DNA of 64,000 nt, taken from assembly GCF_001183605.1 (NCBI RefSeq), contig NZ_LFXJ01000005.1, positions 682,001 to 746,000 on the forward strand. Direction: 5' to 3'. A program made the position numbers and the translations under genes. The notes below the pieces were generated by a model. It ran no database searches. It had not been told where the DNA came from and was given only the letters and a program-made list of their open reading frames with translations. This DNA comes from Lysinibacillus xylanilyticus. Its GTDB lineage: Bacteria; Bacillota; Bacilli; Bacillales_A; Planococcaceae. This document shows, one piece after another, positions 26,531-35,333 of the stretch (positions are counted from its first letter, which is position 1; every line of letters begins with the position of its first letter).

Positions 26531-26998
26531 TCAATACATAAGTGGACTTTTGGAATATCCTGTTAATGTCTTTTTCAAAGAAGTTACATATTTTCTTGAC
26601 ACAATTACTTTCTCTTCATTAGAGAGAATTGCTTCAAGATTACCATTAGGTTTAACCGAAAATTTATTTATAAAATGAATATTGATAATGACAGTTTTTG
26701 AGATTCTGATGAAGTTATTGGGAAGATCATGTTCTAATTTGTATAAAGGGCTTTTTATTTCAAAAATACTTTCATTTGTGTAAATAAATATTTTTCGTTC
26801 AAGATATTCTAAATAAATTATATTGGAATAGGGTATTTTTTCTTGTTCGTTTTTCGATGTAGAATTTGCTATTAAATAGTTATCAGTGCTTTTTTCAAGA
26901 GTTGATACGATATCTTGAATAAAGGACGTTACTTTGTGAATGTTAAATGTACATGATTCTTCTTTAAGTTTTTCAATAATTTTAATGTTAACCTTCAT
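26531..26998 (-). CDS. LytTR-domain transcriptional regulator
   Basis: 155 aa, no receiver domain. The C-terminal LytTR domain (about 50-150) has IPYSNIIYLEYLERKIFIYT, then FEIKSPLYKLEHDLP, FIRISKTVIINIHFI and a final VSRKYVTSLKK. It binds DNA as a beta-rich LytTR fold. Free-standing LytTR proteins with membrane partners form small autoregulated switches (LytTR regulatory systems) in Firmicutes. Upstream DNA (26999-27130) should hold its binding sites, but I could not identify the direct repeats. Confidence 0.82.
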   Translation of the reverse strand: MKVNIKIIEKLKEESCTFNIHKVTSFIQDIVSTLEKSTDNYLIANSTSKNEQEKIPYSNIIYLEYLERKIFIYTNESIFEIKSPLYKLEHDLPNNFIRISKTVIINIHFINKFSVKPNGNLEAILSNEEKVIVSRKYVTSLKKTLTGYSKSPLMY

Positions 26999-27136
26999 TT
27001 AAGGTATATATTCCTTTCAAAAATTGAGTCTTAGAAATTTAAGGTGAATATAAAGAGTATATCAAAATTACTTTGAATTTTTTAATTGTAGGATAGTTTT
27101 TACCAAGATAATGTCAAACAATAATAGATTTATGAA

Positions 27137-27186
27137 ATAAGCCATTTCTAAGCGGAGAAATCTGACCGTAGAAATGGCTTTTGTTA
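27137..27186. terminator. Orphan hairpin between LytTR and the redox operon
   Basis: Stem AAGCCATTTCT / AGAAATGGCTT with a 20-base loop, followed by TTGTT. It lies upstream of both flanking genes, so it may end a short RNA or read-through rather than a gene. Confidence 0.45.
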
Positions 27187-27267
27187 TATGTAAAAATTTG
27201 TTTGAAAAATTCAGTCTCGTATCATTTTTACAACCTACAATGAAGTCAAAGGAAAGGAGTGTTGTAG

Positions 27268-27918
27268 GTGAAGGTGAAAAAAATAAGTCTTGTTCTAGTT
27301 CTCATATTGGCAAGTTTCATAACAAATGACGTAGTCGTACATGCAGATGATCATGAACATGAAGATAAAAAACATGAAAAGTATAAAGAATATAAGGACT
27401 ATAAAGACGACGATGATGATGACGATGAGAAATATTACGATGACGATGAAGAAGAAGGTGAAACTTACTACTTTCAAGAAGCTGTAAGTGAAAAAGGTAC
27501 TTGGAATATTTGGACACGAACAGTTGCTGCAGATAAAGAAGTGCTACCTTTCACAAGCTCTCAAAAGGTTACGTTAAAGGTAGAAGGTACAAAGAAGGAG
27601 CTGAGCTTTTTTGTTATACCAAAAGATGGGGAAATTTTTGTGCCAGGAAAAGCAGTAGCGCAGGTTTTAGGAGCAAAAGCAACCTTTTATAAAGAAAGTA
27701 AAATTTTAGCCATCCAAAATCAAACAAATGAATTAATTTACCGTGCTGGTACTAACGTTGTTTATGATAACAATGTGAAAACACCGACTCCTGCACAAGC
27801 ATTTTATGTAAATGAAGAGTTATATGTACCTATTAGTACAATAACGAATGGCTTAGGTTATATAGCAGAGTGGCAAGAAAATTATCAAACATTTGTATGC
27901 CAGCCAATTGCAAATTAG
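27268..27918 (+). CDS. Secreted acidic His/Asp-rich protein with copper-amine-oxidase-N-like domain
   Basis: 216 aa from a GTG with AAAGGAG upstream. Signal peptide to about residue 26 (VVHA). Residues 27-65 are a run of Asp, Glu, His, Lys and Tyr (DDHEHEDKKHEKYKEYKDYK and a D7 tract), suited to metal binding. The rest (about 85-216) has repeats of the type GEIFVPGKAVAQVLGAKATF and EELYVPISTITNGLGYIAEW, the pattern of Cu_amine_oxidN1 stalk domains used as wall-associated modules. First gene of a tight operon leading into ApbE and a heme membrane protein, so a metal or electron-transfer role is inferred. Confidence 0.7.
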   Translation: MKVKKISLVLVLILASFITNDVVVHADDHEHEDKKHEKYKEYKDYKDDDDDDDEKYYDDDEEEGETYYFQEAVSEKGTWNIWTRTVAADKEVLPFTSSQKVTLKVEGTKKELSFFVIPKDGEIFVPGKAVAQVLGAKATFYKESKILAIQNQTNELIYRAGTNVVYDNNVKTPTPAQAFYVNEELYVPISTITNGLGYIAEWQENYQTFVCQPIAN

Positions 27919-27929
27919 GGGGAAGCACT

Positions 27930-28172
27930 ATGAAAGATCCAAAAAAGGCAAAATGGGTTTTAGGGGCGTCAGGGATACTTTTATCTGCAGCATTATTAAC
28001 CCAAATTAACAGCCCAACAGAAGCAGAAACTACAAGCACAAATAATATTCAGGAAGTAAATCAGGAAAATATGACGAAAAAAGAAAAAGAACTAGTACAA
28101 CTGGATTGGACAAACTTTGAAATTACAAGTCAACCCGCTGTCAAAAGCGAGCGCAAAACGAAAAGAACTTAA
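27930..28172 (+). CDS. Signal-anchor ORF overlapping apbE, possible N-terminal part of a split ApbE
   Basis: 80 aa, AGGGGGAAG before the ATG. MKDPKKAKWVLGASGILLSAALL forms a signal anchor, followed by a Thr/Asn/Glu-rich linker. The last 50 bases overlap the ApbE frame, which itself lacks a signal. ApbE proteins of Gram-positives normally carry a signal or lipobox. So this may be the true N-terminus of ApbE, separated by a frameshift near 28140 (AAAA tract) or linked by frameshifting. It could also be an independent small protein. Confidence 0.55.
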   Translation: MKDPKKAKWVLGASGILLSAALLTQINSPTEAETTSTNNIQEVNQENMTKKEKELVQLDWTNFEITSQPAVKSERKTKRT

Positions 28173-29085
28173 TGGGGTTGGTCGTGTGGATACACTATCT
28201 TTACAAATAATGAACACTGATTTTTATATTGCTATGCCAAAAGATGTTCGTTTCGTATGGAAAGAAAAAGCGGAGAAATGGCTTCAATATGTAGCAAAAG
28301 AATGGTCAAGGTTTCAAGCTAATAATGAATTATCACAACTTAATGATTTAGAAATTGGAGAAACGCTACGCATTAATTCGTTACTTTATGATTGTTTAGT
28401 GCAAGCGGATAAACATTATCAACTTTCCAATGGTTTATTCTCACCGTATCTTAAACGCCAATTAGAACAGCATGGCTACAATCAATCTTTCCCATTTGAT
28501 GCAGCTAAAAGTAAGACATTTCAAAACAAACCTCTTATTGCAGATCAACCATTTCAATTTCTAGGCGATGAGCAAGTGATGAAGGTAGCACCGGAGGAAA
28601 TTGATTTGGGTGGATTTGCCAAAGGGTATGCCATTGAAAAATTGGCGAAATGGCTTGAGCAAGAGGTATCTCCCGAATATGGACTAATAGACGGGGGAGG
28701 GGATATGAAAATGTGGTCTTCTGGGGAAAAGATCTGGACAATCGGTGTTGCAGATGCCTGGGAAATCGACAAGGAAATTAGCTCGATTAAAATGAAAACA
28801 GGTGCAATTGCTACATCCAATCGAGTTTATCGAAGCTGGGTGCAAGGAACGATGAAGAAACATCATTTATTAAACGGACAAACAGGTGAAATCGCCAATA
28901 CAGAAGTATTGCAAGCTTCAGTCGTAACGTCCTCTTTATGTGATGCAGAGGTTGGTGCGAAACTTTGCTTTCTTATGGATGAGGGTGAATTGCAGCAATG
29001 GTTCGAAAATAATTGCCAACAGAGTGCCCGCTTTGTTGTTAAAGAAGGGCAAGCATCAAATTGGATGATGACGGGGGTGCAATAA
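28117..29085 (+). CDS. apbE: FAD:protein FMN transferase (ApbE family)
   Basis: 322 aa if begun at the TTG at 28117; GTG at 28186 or ATG at 28210 are alternatives. ApbE landmarks are MNTDFYI near the N-terminus, WSRFQANNELSQLN, PEEIDLGGFAKGYAIEKL (flavin-binding Asp/Gly block), GLIDGGGDMK, and the catalytic HHLLNGQTGEIA followed by SVVTSSLCDAEVGAK. The enzyme attaches FMN to Ser/Thr of exported electron-transfer proteins. No signal peptide is encoded in this frame. No DxxTGA(T/S)-type acceptor site was seen in neighbours, so its substrate lies elsewhere or is atypical. Confidence 0.9.
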   Translation: MKLQVNPLSKASAKRKELNGVGRVDTLSLQIMNTDFYIAMPKDVRFVWKEKAEKWLQYVAKEWSRFQANNELSQLNDLEIGETLRINSLLYDCLVQADKHYQLSNGLFSPYLKRQLEQHGYNQSFPFDAAKSKTFQNKPLIADQPFQFLGDEQVMKVAPEEIDLGGFAKGYAIEKLAKWLEQEVSPEYGLIDGGGDMKMWSSGEKIWTIGVADAWEIDKEISSIKMKTGAIATSNRVYRSWVQGTMKKHHLLNGQTGEIANTEVLQASVVTSSLCDAEVGAKLCFLMDEGELQQWFENNCQQSARFVVKEGQASNWMMTGVQ

Positions 29086-29640
29086 ATGATTATCAGTACG
29101 TGGGAATGGATTCGATTATTAGGGCTTTTAGCGTATTTTTACTTCACAATTTCCATTATATTTGGTTTGTTGAGAAAATCATCATTTGCCAAATCCCATA
29201 AAAATTTAATTTACCATATACATCAAAATGCGGGATGGCTAGGATTAATCACCGTAATAGCGCATATGTTAGTCCTTTTAATCGATCATTATGAGCCTTA
29301 TAGTATAATAGGGATTTTAATTCCGTTCTCTGCTAAATATCAGTCTCTACCATCGGCACTTGGAACAATAGCATTTTATTTATTTTTAATGGTAATCATG
29401 ACATCGGATTTATGGATTCGAACAATGAATCGCTCGTTATGGAAAAAGCTACACTTTCTTGTGTTACCGGCATGGGCATTATCACTTGCTCATGGAGTAC
29501 TAATTGGAACGGATACAGAAAATACGTTGATTATTATGTTTTATGTAGTTTCTGGGGGGATTACCATGTTAATACTGGTTGCGAGAACAATAAGCCAGTT
29601 CGTGAAAAAAGTAAATATTTCAACGCCACACAATAATTAA
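29086..29640 (+). CDS. Ferric-reductase-like heme membrane protein
   Basis: 184 aa starting directly after the apbE stop. Five to six helices. Four helix histidines, in IYHIHQNAGW, IAHMLVLLID, KLHFLVLPAW and LAHGVLIG, are placed like the bis-heme ligands of ferric reductase-like domains (MsrQ/YedZ group). No flavin or NAD domain is fused, so electrons must come from quinol or a partner. With ApbE it suggests transmembrane electron delivery to a flavinylated extracytoplasmic protein. Confidence 0.75.
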   Translation: MIISTWEWIRLLGLLAYFYFTISIIFGLLRKSSFAKSHKNLIYHIHQNAGWLGLITVIAHMLVLLIDHYEPYSIIGILIPFSAKYQSLPSALGTIAFYLFLMVIMTSDLWIRTMNRSLWKKLHFLVLPAWALSLAHGVLIGTDTENTLIIMFYVVSGGITMLILVARTISQFVKKVNISTPHNN

Positions 29641-29642
29641 AA

Positions 29643-29677
29643 GGAAACGGGGCTGTTTTAAAAAGCCCCGTTTCTTA
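29643..29677. terminator. Bidirectional terminator between convergent units
   Basis: Perfect stem GAAACGGGGCT / AGCCCCGTTTC (29644-29654, 29664-29674) with a TTTT-containing loop. It serves the redox operon and the convergent kinase gene. Confidence 0.85.
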
Positions 29678-30910
29678 TATAGGGAATTCAATATGAAATG
29701 TAGTTCCTTGATCTACTTTACTTGTCGCGGAAATTTTACCATCATGTTGCTCTACTATTGCTTTTGCTATGGCCAGGCCTAAGCCAGTGCCATTTCGTTG
29801 ACGAGCGGCATCACTTCGGTAGAATCGCTCAAACACTAAAGGCAATTCCTGTTCAATCATACCCATACCACTATCGGCAACAGTGATTTTTACAGAGTCT
29901 TTATTTTTTAAAAGCGCAAGCGTTATTGTTCCACTATTTGTATATCTTATCGCATTGTCTAAAAGAATATAGAGCAGCTCTTGTATCTTTGAAGCATCAC
30001 CAAGCAGCTCGATGTTTTCTTGGATTTCAGTAGAAAACTGGATTTCAGGAGGCATAATTCTTTGGAATTTCGTGTTTACTTTTTGGAGTAAAGTTGATAA
30101 TGGTATGGTTTCTTTTTGAATGGAAACCTGCTGCTGATCGTGTCTCGCTAAGAACAGTAGTTTCTCTATGAGCTCTTTCATTATTTCAGCCTCATCTTTT
30201 AAATCCGCAATTAATTCCTTTCCAAAAGGGCTTAAGTGCTTTTCTTCTTCAACTTCTAAAATTTCAAGTGAACTATAAAAAATACTTAGTGGTGTTCGTA
30301 ATTCATGGGATGCATCGGAAACGAATTTTTTTTGTTTATCGAATGACCATTGAATAGGTACCATCGCTTTACCAGCCATATAATAAGCCAGTAGACCGAT
30401 TAAGACAGTTGAAATACATGTTAATAATACTAATAAATACTTTGTCATTTGAAAAAAATGATGCTGTGACGTCACAGATTTACCAACGAAAATATAGCCT
30501 ACTACCGTATCGTTGTTGAGAATTGGCTTTTTTAGAAGTAGAAAATGATCTTCCTGCCATTCATAATGCTGTACGAGGTCCTCATCTGGATTCCTATTGC
30601 CAAACGCTTTTTCAAGCTGATTTTTCAGTCCCTTGAAAGATTCGTCACCATGGACAAACTTATGATCTTTAGTGTAAATATAGTAAAAAAAACTGCGATT
30701 TGGATCATAGCTTAAAGTTTTAGTGTTGGCATTAACATGTTCAAAGAAATCGTGTTCTTGCCGAACATAAAAGTCTTCTAATTCGTTTATTTGTTGATTT
30801 TCCATTAATTTTACGAGGGAAAAGTATAGAACAATAACGAATAGTGAAAATAGCAAAAAGTAAAGCGTTGCATACAAAAAGGATAATTTTTTTTTCGTTT
30901 TATGAAACAT
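29675..30910 (-). CDS. Sensor histidine kinase next to the redox operon
   Basis: 411 aa. Helix 1 at about 10-33, extracellular domain 34-155, helix 2 at about 156-180, His202 in DASHELRTPLSI, and ATPase domain with LYILLDNAIRYT, DSGMGM and GTGLGLAIAKAI. The stop lies inside the shared terminator. Its start overlaps the regulator stop by one base. Convergent placement beside the ApbE operon suggests it controls that operon, but this is inference. Confidence 0.9.
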   Translation of the reverse strand: MFHKTKKKLSFLYATLYFLLFSLFVIVLYFSLVKLMENQQINELEDFYVRQEHDFFEHVNANTKTLSYDPNRSFFYYIYTKDHKFVHGDESFKGLKNQLEKAFGNRNPDEDLVQHYEWQEDHFLLLKKPILNNDTVVGYIFVGKSVTSQHHFFQMTKYLLVLLTCISTVLIGLLAYYMAGKAMVPIQWSFDKQKKFVSDASHELRTPLSIFYSSLEILEVEEEKHLSPFGKELIADLKDEAEIMKELIEKLLFLARHDQQQVSIQKETIPLSTLLQKVNTKFQRIMPPEIQFSTEIQENIELLGDASKIQELLYILLDNAIRYTNSGTITLALLKNKDSVKITVADSGMGMIEQELPLVFERFYRSDAARQRNGTGLGLAIAKAIVEQHDGKISATSKVDQGTTFHIEFPI

Positions 30911-31581
30911 TAGTCTTCCCTCAGTTTATAGCCAATCCCTCTAACATTTTGAATACGCGATTTAGATTGACTATCATCAATTTTTTTTCGAACAAGCTTG
31001 ACTAAAGCATCTAAGGAATTATTCGATACATCGTAATCGTAGCCCCAAATATAAATACAAATTTGTTCCCTAGTTAGTACACGACCTTTATTGATAAATA
31101 AATACTCCAAAAGTAAAAATTCATTTTTAGTTAGATCAATACTTTCATTATTGTACAAAAACACACGGGAATCTACATTCAGCTGCAATTGATCTATCTG
31201 GATGACCTGTTCTATCACTTTATCTTTTCTTCTTAGTAATGCGCGAACTCTTGCTAACAGTTCCTCTATTTTAAATGGTTTCACTATGTAATCATCTGCG
31301 CCACTATCAAGGCCTTTAATAATGTCCTCTGTATCGTCCCTCGCTGTTAGCATTAAAATACTACCATTGAACCCAGTCTTTCGTAGCTGCTGGCACACTT
31401 GAAGTCCACTAAGGTGCGGCATCATCCAATCTAAAATAACAAGATCATATTGCTCTGTAAGCGTATAGTCTAGCGCTTCCTGGCCATTCTCCGCTTCAGT
31501 CACATTGTGAAATTCTTTCTTTAAAATATGAACGATATTTCTTCTTAAACGTGCATCATCTTCTGCTAGTAATATTTTCAA
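30910..31581 (-). CDS. OmpR-family response regulator next to the redox operon
   Basis: 223 aa. Receiver with EDD at 7-9, Asp51 in LVILDWMMP and KPF near 100; winged-helix domain ending VRGIGYKLRED. Close in pattern to CopR/QseB-like regulators of the OmpR class. The ATG at 31581 has GGAGGAAGC upstream. First gene of the two-gene unit. Confidence 0.9.
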   Translation of the reverse strand: MKILLAEDDARLRRNIVHILKKEFHNVTEAENGQEALDYTLTEQYDLVILDWMMPHLSGLQVCQQLRKTGFNGSILMLTARDDTEDIIKGLDSGADDYIVKPFKIEELLARVRALLRRKDKVIEQVIQIDQLQLNVDSRVFLYNNESIDLTKNEFLLLEYLFINKGRVLTREQICIYIWGYDYDVSNNSLDALVKLVRKKIDDSQSKSRIQNVRGIGYKLRED

Positions 31582-31744
31582 GGCAGCTTCCTCCTATTTA
31601 CAATATTCAACTAAGTATACGCTTAAAAAATGAAATGAAACTGAAAAAAGTTCCTTCCTCCGCTATATGTATTCCATACTTCGATAAGAGTTGAAGTTTT
31701 TCCTATCTATAATGTTCTTAAATATAGAAATAGGGGGACAAATA

Positions 31745-32635
31745 ATGAATATTTATAAATTTACAGCATTGTTAGTTTTAACGACATTTTTAATGGGATC
31801 TTCATTTGCCATTGTTAAATTGGCATTGCCTTATGCATCTCCACTATTATTGGCTGCACTTCGCTTTATACTCGCAGGGATAATGATGGCTGTCGTCGTG
31901 TTCGCGTTAAAAAGACCTCATCTAACTTCAAAAGAAGGCTGGATGAAAATTTTAGTAATTGGAGCATTTCAAACTGCGGGTGTGATGGGCTGTATTTTTT
32001 TAAGCCTACGGACGATTACAGCAAGTGAATCCTCTATTCTAACATTTACGAATCCTTTGCTTGTCGTCATATTTGCTACAATATTTACGAAAGCGCGTTA
32101 CCGATTGTATCAATGGTGTGGTGTTTTCTTGGGGCTAATTGGTGTTACGATTACAATGGGTATGCAGATTGAAGGGGAAATCGGAATTCTTTTTGGTATT
32201 CTGTCAGCTGTTTTTTGGGCAATTGCGACACTACTGGCTAAAAAATGGGGTGTCTTATTTGATACATGGGTGCTATCAGCCTATCAAATGCTTTTCGGTG
32301 GTTTCTTACTTTTATTAGCAAGTTTCGTGTTAGAACAACCATTTTTTACGGTGAATGTTCATTCAGTTTTCATTTTATTATGGCTTAGCATTTTCTCGTC
32401 AATTGTGCAATTTGCCGGCTGGTATTATCTTTTACAAAATAGTGATCCTGGAAAAACGAGTGCCTTTTTGTTTTTAGCTCCTTTTTTCGGCGTGATAACA
32501 GGCTGGATATTATTAGATGAACCATTAAAGCCATCGCTAGTCGTAGGAGGGCTGTTTATAATTGCTGGTATTTACTTAGTGAACCGCAATTTTACAACTA
32601 ACGCTAAAAAAATATCCGCGGAGAGTCGAGTATAG
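31745..32635 (+). CDS. EamA/DMT-family transporter
   Basis: 296 aa from the ATG at 31745 with AGGGGGAC upstream. Ten helices in two EamA repeats: the first starts LLVLTTFLMGSSFAIVKLAL and the second GILFGILSAVFWAIATLLAKKWG. The family exports metabolites such as amino acids or purines; the substrate cannot be deduced. Monocistronic. An inverted repeat around TCCGCGGA (32614-32646) follows. Confidence 0.85.
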   Translation: MNIYKFTALLVLTTFLMGSSFAIVKLALPYASPLLLAALRFILAGIMMAVVVFALKRPHLTSKEGWMKILVIGAFQTAGVMGCIFLSLRTITASESSILTFTNPLLVVIFATIFTKARYRLYQWCGVFLGLIGVTITMGMQIEGEIGILFGILSAVFWAIATLLAKKWGVLFDTWVLSAYQMLFGGFLLLLASFVLEQPFFTVNVHSVFILLWLSIFSSIVQFAGWYYLLQNSDPGKTSAFLFLAPFFGVITGWILLDEPLKPSLVVGGLFIIAGIYLVNRNFTTNAKKISAESRV

Positions 32636-32671
32636 ACTATCCGCGGAAAGAAGACAGAGCCCTGTGCCAGT

Positions 32672-33358
32672 TTATATATCTAACTGAAAAACTTCTTTAA
32701 AGCCAGCCTTTCCTTTTTCGGTAACTTTAATGGCACGAATAGACGGGACACGAGTCACCCAATCCAAATTTAATAAATGTGCAAATATCCCTTGACCAAG
32801 AGCTCCAGCTAGATGATAACGTCGTTCACTCCAATCCAAACATGCAGGGGAAAATGATCGACGCTTTCTTTTTAAATCATCTAAATCAATGCCGAATTCT
32901 GTGAAAAATTGTGTGCCTTCAGTTGTTATGAGAAACTGTTTTTCCTCCAGTTTTAAATAGCCAGCGTTAAGCAATGATTCTGTTAATTGAACACCTAGTT
33001 TACCAGCTAAATGGTCATAGCAAGTTCTTGCACCCTGTAATAATTTCATTTGGCTAGATTGTTTTAAAGAGCGTACCTCGGGTGGAGGAGAAATCGCTAA
33101 AAAGGATTCTAGTAAATGAGCAATTTCTTCGTCTGCTAATTGAAAATATCGATGACGACCTTGTTTCTCTACTTTAACAAGTTTACCATCTACTAACTTT
33201 GCAAGATGAAAGCTAGCAGTCTGAGGCTTAATGGCTGCCATATAAGCTAATTCACTGGCAGTATGAAAACGACCATCCATCATACTAGCAAGCATCGTAG
33301 CTCTAGAAGTTTCTCCAAGAAGCGAAGCGATTTCAGCCATATTTGGATTAATACCCAT
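32672..33358 (-). CDS. ArsR-family winged-helix regulator
   Basis: 228 aa. HTH_ArsR domain at about 8-85 with GETSRATMLASMMDGRFHTASELAYMAAIKPQTASFHLAKL read in pieces, and wing HRYFQLADE. The long C-terminal part (about 95-228) is not a metal-site extension; it contains RTCYDHLAGKLG and ACLDWSERRYHLAGALG, a block typical of ArsR proteins that sit beside small monooxygenase or transporter genes. No CxC metal motif. Divergent from the ABM gene at 33450, its likely target. Confidence 0.85.
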   Translation of the reverse strand: MGINPNMAEIASLLGETSRATMLASMMDGRFHTASELAYMAAIKPQTASFHLAKLVDGKLVKVEKQGRHRYFQLADEEIAHLLESFLAISPPPEVRSLKQSSQMKLLQGARTCYDHLAGKLGVQLTESLLNAGYLKLEEKQFLITTEGTQFFTEFGIDLDDLKRKRRSFSPACLDWSERRYHLAGALGQGIFAHLLNLDWVTRVPSIRAIKVTEKGKAGFKEVFQLDI

Positions 33359-33449
33359 TCGTCACAACCCTTTCTGCATTCCATATTTCGATTTTCGTAT
33401 AAGTATTTATCGTTTACAATAATACATAAAAAGGTGGGAGTAAATAGCT

Positions 33450-33761
33450 ATGAAAACATATTATGCCGTAATTTTCACATCAAAAAGAACAGTCGAGGAT
33501 GGAGAAGGCTATGCCAAAATGGCAGAAGTAATGGATGAACTAGCACAAAAACAGCCCGGTTTTATCCGTGTAGAAAGCGCCAGAAATGCTGATGGGAAGG
33601 GAATTACTGTATCCTATTGGGAATCACTAGAGGCAATTCAGGTGTGGAGAGAAAATTCAAAACATCTAGTTGCACAGCAATTCGGAAAAGAAAAATGGTA
33701 CATGCAATATAATGTGGAAATTTGTCAAGTTATAAAAGATTATTCTTTTATACAGAATTGA
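33450..33761 (+). CDS. ABM-superfamily monooxygenase-like protein
   Basis: 103 aa with AGGTGGGAG upstream. Dimeric alpha/beta-barrel pattern: YYAVIFTSKRT, YAKMAEVMDELAQKQPGFIRVESAR, ISYWESLEAI-like TVSYWESLEAIQVWRENSKH. Members oxidise polycyclic substrates or degrade heme; single His/Trp residues do not decide between these. Divergent from the ArsR gene with 91 bases between. Confidence 0.8.
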   Translation: MKTYYAVIFTSKRTVEDGEGYAKMAEVMDELAQKQPGFIRVESARNADGKGITVSYWESLEAIQVWRENSKHLVAQQFGKEKWYMQYNVEICQVIKDYSFIQN

Positions 33762-34091
33762 AAGTACCAATATGACGATTTTCTTACCATGGCAAAACGT
33801 TAATAACATAAGCGATTTATGCGATTAAAAACTAATAATATCAATACTATTAGAAAATCTAATAAATCTAATGAACATAAACTACTTATAGAATCATGAA
33901 ATCGCCACTGAACTAATATGGAGAAAAGTTACATACAATCAATAAAGGCTTATACAAGAATTTTATTTCTAGTAAAAAGGTATTTATGTTATAATATGGT
34001 AATACTTAAAATCAGTATGCAACAAATGGGTCATTTTATTGAAACACTATGTAGTGCTTTTCCTATGCAGGGTAGGACAGGAGGTCAAGAA
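33762..34091. other. Intergenic upstream of the methyltransferase
   Basis: AT-rich. TTATAATATGGTAATAC near 33988 could be a -10 region. An in-frame ATG at 33918 exists but the GGAGGTC site at 34081 points to the later start. Nothing else seen. Confidence 0.45.
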
Positions 34092-34769
34092 ATGAAAATT
34101 ACCATGCGATATGGGGTTGACGCTCCATTTTGGGTTGCCTTTTTAATTATTATCGGGTTGGTATTTACGTTATCGGGTGTGTTTGGGTCAGTCAATGGGT
34201 TTGTATTTGGCTATGGTTTGATTTGTCTTGTGACGGGCTTATGGATGTTTACATACTCAACAACAATCAAAATCGCACACAGAGAGGTGATTTTGAGCCT
34301 TGCACAAGCTAAATCAGGTGATGAACTTCTAGATGTAGGAACAGGTCGTGGACTTTTAGCTATTTCAGCATCTCAAAAGGGTTGTAAGGTGACAGCCACT
34401 GATGTTTGGTCAAAATGGGATTTGGGAGGGAATGGAAAAGCTAAACTAAAAGCTAATATGGTTGCTGAAAGTGTAGCAGAAATCGACATCGTGGATGCTG
34501 ACGCTCGGGAACTTCCATTTTCGGACGGAAGTTTCGATGTTGTTGTCTCAAACTTCGTAGTCCATAACATTAAAAGTGTAGAAGGAAGAAGGAAGGCGAT
34601 TCTTGAAATGTGGCGAGTTTTAAGCCCGAATGGTCGATTAGTCATTTCCGATTTCAGTAAAACCGCTGAATACATTCAAATATTGAATTCAGTTTCCAAT
34701 CGCGTTGAAATAAAGCAATTTTATTATACATTTCCGTTTTCAAAAGCTGTTGTTGTGCAAAAGATTTAA
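34092..34769 (+). CDS. Membrane-anchored SAM-dependent methyltransferase
   Basis: 225 aa from the ATG at 34092 with AGGAGGTC. Two helices at about 12-30 and 34-54, then a class I methyltransferase fold: motif I LLDVGTGRGLLAI, motif II-like VTATDVWSKWDLGG, motif IV FDVVVSNFVVHNI and motif VI LSPNGRLVISDF. The substrate is unknown; the membrane anchor suggests a lipid or membrane-bound acceptor. Followed by a small membrane protein gene. Confidence 0.85.
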   Translation: MKITMRYGVDAPFWVAFLIIIGLVFTLSGVFGSVNGFVFGYGLICLVTGLWMFTYSTTIKIAHREVILSLAQAKSGDELLDVGTGRGLLAISASQKGCKVTATDVWSKWDLGGNGKAKLKANMVAESVAEIDIVDADARELPFSDGSFDVVVSNFVVHNIKSVEGRRKAILEMWRVLSPNGRLVISDFSKTAEYIQILNSVSNRVEIKQFYYTFPFSKAVVVQKI

Positions 34770-34834
34770 GAAATCAATAATCAGAAAAGATGTATTTACT
34801 AAAAGGTTCATATAACAGGGGGCAGAAAAAGGAA

Positions 34835-35035
34835 ATGATGATTATAAGTTTTCTTTTAATTAGTTGGATATTAAGTTGGTTTAAGTTTGACGAGTTGTTT
34901 ATTCAAGCACTCAAGGAACTATTTAACAAAAAGGCGACAATTGCAAGTTATTATTTTATATTTTTTTGTATTGGGGCAATTGGAGACTTAATCTTATTTT
35001 TCAACGGAAATTATATAACCAATTTATTCAGCTAA
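34835..35035 (+). CDS. Small two-helix membrane protein
   Basis: 66 aa from ATG-ATG at 34835 with an AAAAGGA site. Helix 1 MMIISFLLISWILSWF, helix 2 at about 38-60 (YYFIFFCIGAIGDLILFF). It lies 65 bases after the methyltransferase gene on the same strand. No family recognised. Confidence 0.5.
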   Translation: MMIISFLLISWILSWFKFDELFIQALKELFNKKATIASYYFIFFCIGAIGDLILFFNGNYITNLFS

Positions 35036-35333
35036 CGACCAGATTGAGGAATAAAGAAAATAGCTTATAACATTAAAAGCCAGAACTCTCTGTGCTTTTT
35101 TAACCTTCTAATCATATTAGTATTAATCACAAGCATAGTTAAAGGAAAAAGTGAAACTTCAAGAGATAACTTAAGGAAATTAAGTGTTTTGGAATAATAA
35201 TTATGTTTACAATCTAATCATGTTCAATGTTTGCTGAAAATATAAATAATACAGTTGCCTACATTAAATGCTGATACACTCGCCAAATAGGAAAACCATT
35301 ACTAACTACTCGAAGAGAAAGGATAGGATGTGA

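Noticed and set aside
27268..27520. Minus-strand frames opposite the acidic protein
   Set aside because: They mirror the Asp-rich low-complexity tract and lack ribosome sites.
2477..31581. Reading 2.5-31.6 kb as one integrative element
   Set aside because: No integrase, conjugation genes, att repeats or tRNA junction are visible; clustering of sensing genes alone is not evidence of an element.
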